A stretch of DNA of 6,200 bases from Nitrososphaerota archaeon (GTDB lineage: Archaea; Thermoproteota; Bathyarchaeia; Bathyarchaeales; Bathycorpusculaceae). The position numbers and the translations under genes are program-made. A model generated the notes under the pieces. That model had not been told where the DNA came from, did not search any database, and saw only the letters and a list, made by a program, of their open reading frames with translations. Of this stretch, positions 5,171 to 6,200 are shown piece by piece. The stretch's first letter is position 1. Each line of letters opens with the position of its first letter. The stretch spans positions 1 to 6,200 of the forward strand of contig JAITBW010000155.1 in NCBI GenBank assembly GCA_031283385.1, read 5' to 3'.

Positions 5171-6200
5171 TTATTTGGTCTTGTTCTTTACTGTGTCATC
5201 TTTTTTGTCTTCTTCTGCTTTAACAATTTTTGTGTAATAATATTCACCAATGCTTTTCTGAAATTCGTCCATTTGAGAACTCTCTTTGTTAACACGTGGA
5301 CGTAAAGTAGTTGGATCACGACGAAAAGTTATATTCATTTCTTTAAGAAACATGTTCATACCCTGACGTAAAGAAGTTGGGGTATTAGCAACACCTAAAG
5401 TGCCGGGTTCACCATTAAAAACCATTAAGCGATCAGCAATAAAGTCCTGTGTTACAACGTCATGTTCAACTACAAACGCTGGAATACCATGAGCTTCAAC
5501 TACGCGTCGTAGAGTTCTAGCTATGTTTAGTCGCTCTTCAACGTCTAAATAAGCACTAGGTTCATCAAGTAGGTATAGATCAGTTTTACGGCTAAGGCAA
5601 GCAGCAATTGCAACTTTTTGAAGCTCACCACCACTAAGTTCTACAACATTTCTGTCCATAAGTGTTTGGAGCCGCAATGGTTGAGCAAATTCAGTTTTAT
5701 ACCATGATGAGGTAAAGTTTTCTTTAGCAATACTCATCAACAACTCTTGTACGGTTCCAGAATAGTCAGGGGATATATACTGTGGTTTATAACTGACTGT
5801 TAACTCGCCGAATTTACGTTTATCATCAGACTCTTCTATACCGGCGAGAATTTTAACAAAAGTAGTTTTACCAATACCATTTGGTCCCAATATACCGATT
5901 ATTTCACCGCCACGAATTTCACCAGATTCAGCTTTTAAGGTGAATCCTTGAAAAGTTTTTTCAAACGCATCCCACTTTAGCAGAGGAGCATTGATGTTCA
6001 TACCCGCTGTTGGAGGTCTTTCTTGAAAAACTATAGGTTCTTTACGGAATTTTATGTTCTCATCAGAAATATAGCCTTGCAAATAAATGTTAATACCTGT
6101 TCGCACACCGTGGACTTGAGAAACAACGCCATAAACTCCAGGGTCGCCGTAAAAGAGGCATATTTGGTCAGAGAGGTAATCAATAATTGCTAAATCGTGT
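5171..6200 (-). CDS. ABCE1/RLI ribosome-recycling ATPase, C-terminal part (cut by right edge)
   Basis: The frame is open to the right edge and encodes 342 residues, beginning 'HDLAIIDYLSD', which is the end of the first nucleotide-binding domain (its H-loop region). The FeS-cluster domain and most of the first ATPase domain, ~250 residues, lie outside. GTG at 6106 is therefore internal (VHGVRTGINIYL), not a start. Present are the first hinge, then the complete second ATPase domain (window residues): Walker A GPNGIGKT (105-112), Q-loop Gln140, signature LSGGE (188-192), Walker B LYLLDEP (208-214), H-loop His246, and the second hinge ITFRRDPTTLRPRVNK (290-305). A Lys/Asp/Glu-rich tail closes the protein. 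ABCE1 splits 70S ribosomes into subunits after termination, together with aRF1/Pelota. All ATP-site residues are intact. Walker A has Pro-Asn where Glu-Asn is common, a minor change. It may be on its own transcript, since T-tracts follow it. Confidence 0.95.
   Translation of the reverse strand, partial: HDLAIIDYLSDQICLFYGDPGVYGVVSQVHGVRTGINIYLQGYISDENIKFRKEPIVFQERPPTAGMNINAPLLKWDAFEKTFQGFTLKAESGEIRGGEIIGILGPNGIGKTTFVKILAGIEESDDKRKFGELTVSYKPQYISPDYSGTVQELLMSIAKENFTSSWYKTEFAQPLRLQTLMDRNVVELSGGELQKVAIAACLSRKTDLYLLDEPSAYLDVEERLNIARTLRRVVEAHGIPAFVVEHDVVTQDFIADRLMVFNGEPGTLGVANTPTSLRQGMNMFLKEMNITFRRDPTTLRPRVNKESSQMDEFQKSIGEYYYTKIVKAEEDKKDDTVKNKTK

Noticed and set aside
5171..6106. A short 311-residue ABC protein starting at GTG 6106
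   Set aside because: The same frame continues to the right edge with ABCE1-specific sequence, so the GTG is an internal Val codon.

Overview
This window looks like a piece of an AT-rich archaeal chromosome. The evidence is an archaeal-type ribosomal protein S2 (uS2), an ABCE1/RLI ribosome-recycling ATPase, an archaeal diphthamide-type ATP pyrophosphatase, archaeal TATA/BRE-like promoters and oligo-T termination tracts. The enolase has the 'FNNRG' and 'GARIAKLNELIRIE' variants that I associate with the Thaumarchaeota/Bathyarchaeia side of Archaea. A Bathyarchaeia-like host is my best guess, but it is inference. All confident genes lie on the minus strand, so transcription runs from the right edge to the left.

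From right to left: (i) the C-terminal ~342 codons of ABCE1/RLI, cut by the right edge; (ii) an intergenic region of ~150 bp with T-tracts on the transcribed strand and a candidate enolase promoter; (iii) a tight cluster of enolase, ribosomal protein S2 and a MEMO-family protein, with a 15-bp gap between the first two and an overlap between the last two; (iv) a Dph6-like diphthine-ammonia ligase that appears to have its own promoter and a leaderless transcript; (v) a Sir2-family NAD-dependent protein deacylase of bacterial (Clostridia-like) flavour; (vi) a gene-poor stretch (216-437) with a promoter, an imperfect hairpin and what may be a TnpB start fragment; (vii) the N-terminal part of a PD-(D/E)XK/DUF559-like nuclease, running off the left edge.

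The right four-fifths is a conserved housekeeping neighbourhood concerned mainly with translation: ribosome splitting, 30S assembly, and diphthamide on elongation factor 2. Glycolysis/gluconeogenesis (enolase) is embedded in it, as in many archaea. The left fifth looks like an accessory boundary: transferred sirtuin, possible transposon relic, nuclease.

Three points deserve most attention. The MEMO gene has no start codon in its own frame, and the only ATG upstream is one base out of register. The S2 protein has a ~100-residue acidic N-terminal extension carrying three perfect 42-bp tandem repeats. Several starts need correction: enolase probably starts at a GTG at 5016, S2 at a TTG, and the ABCE1 reading frame continues past the right edge. 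I see no convincing new multi-gene system in this window.
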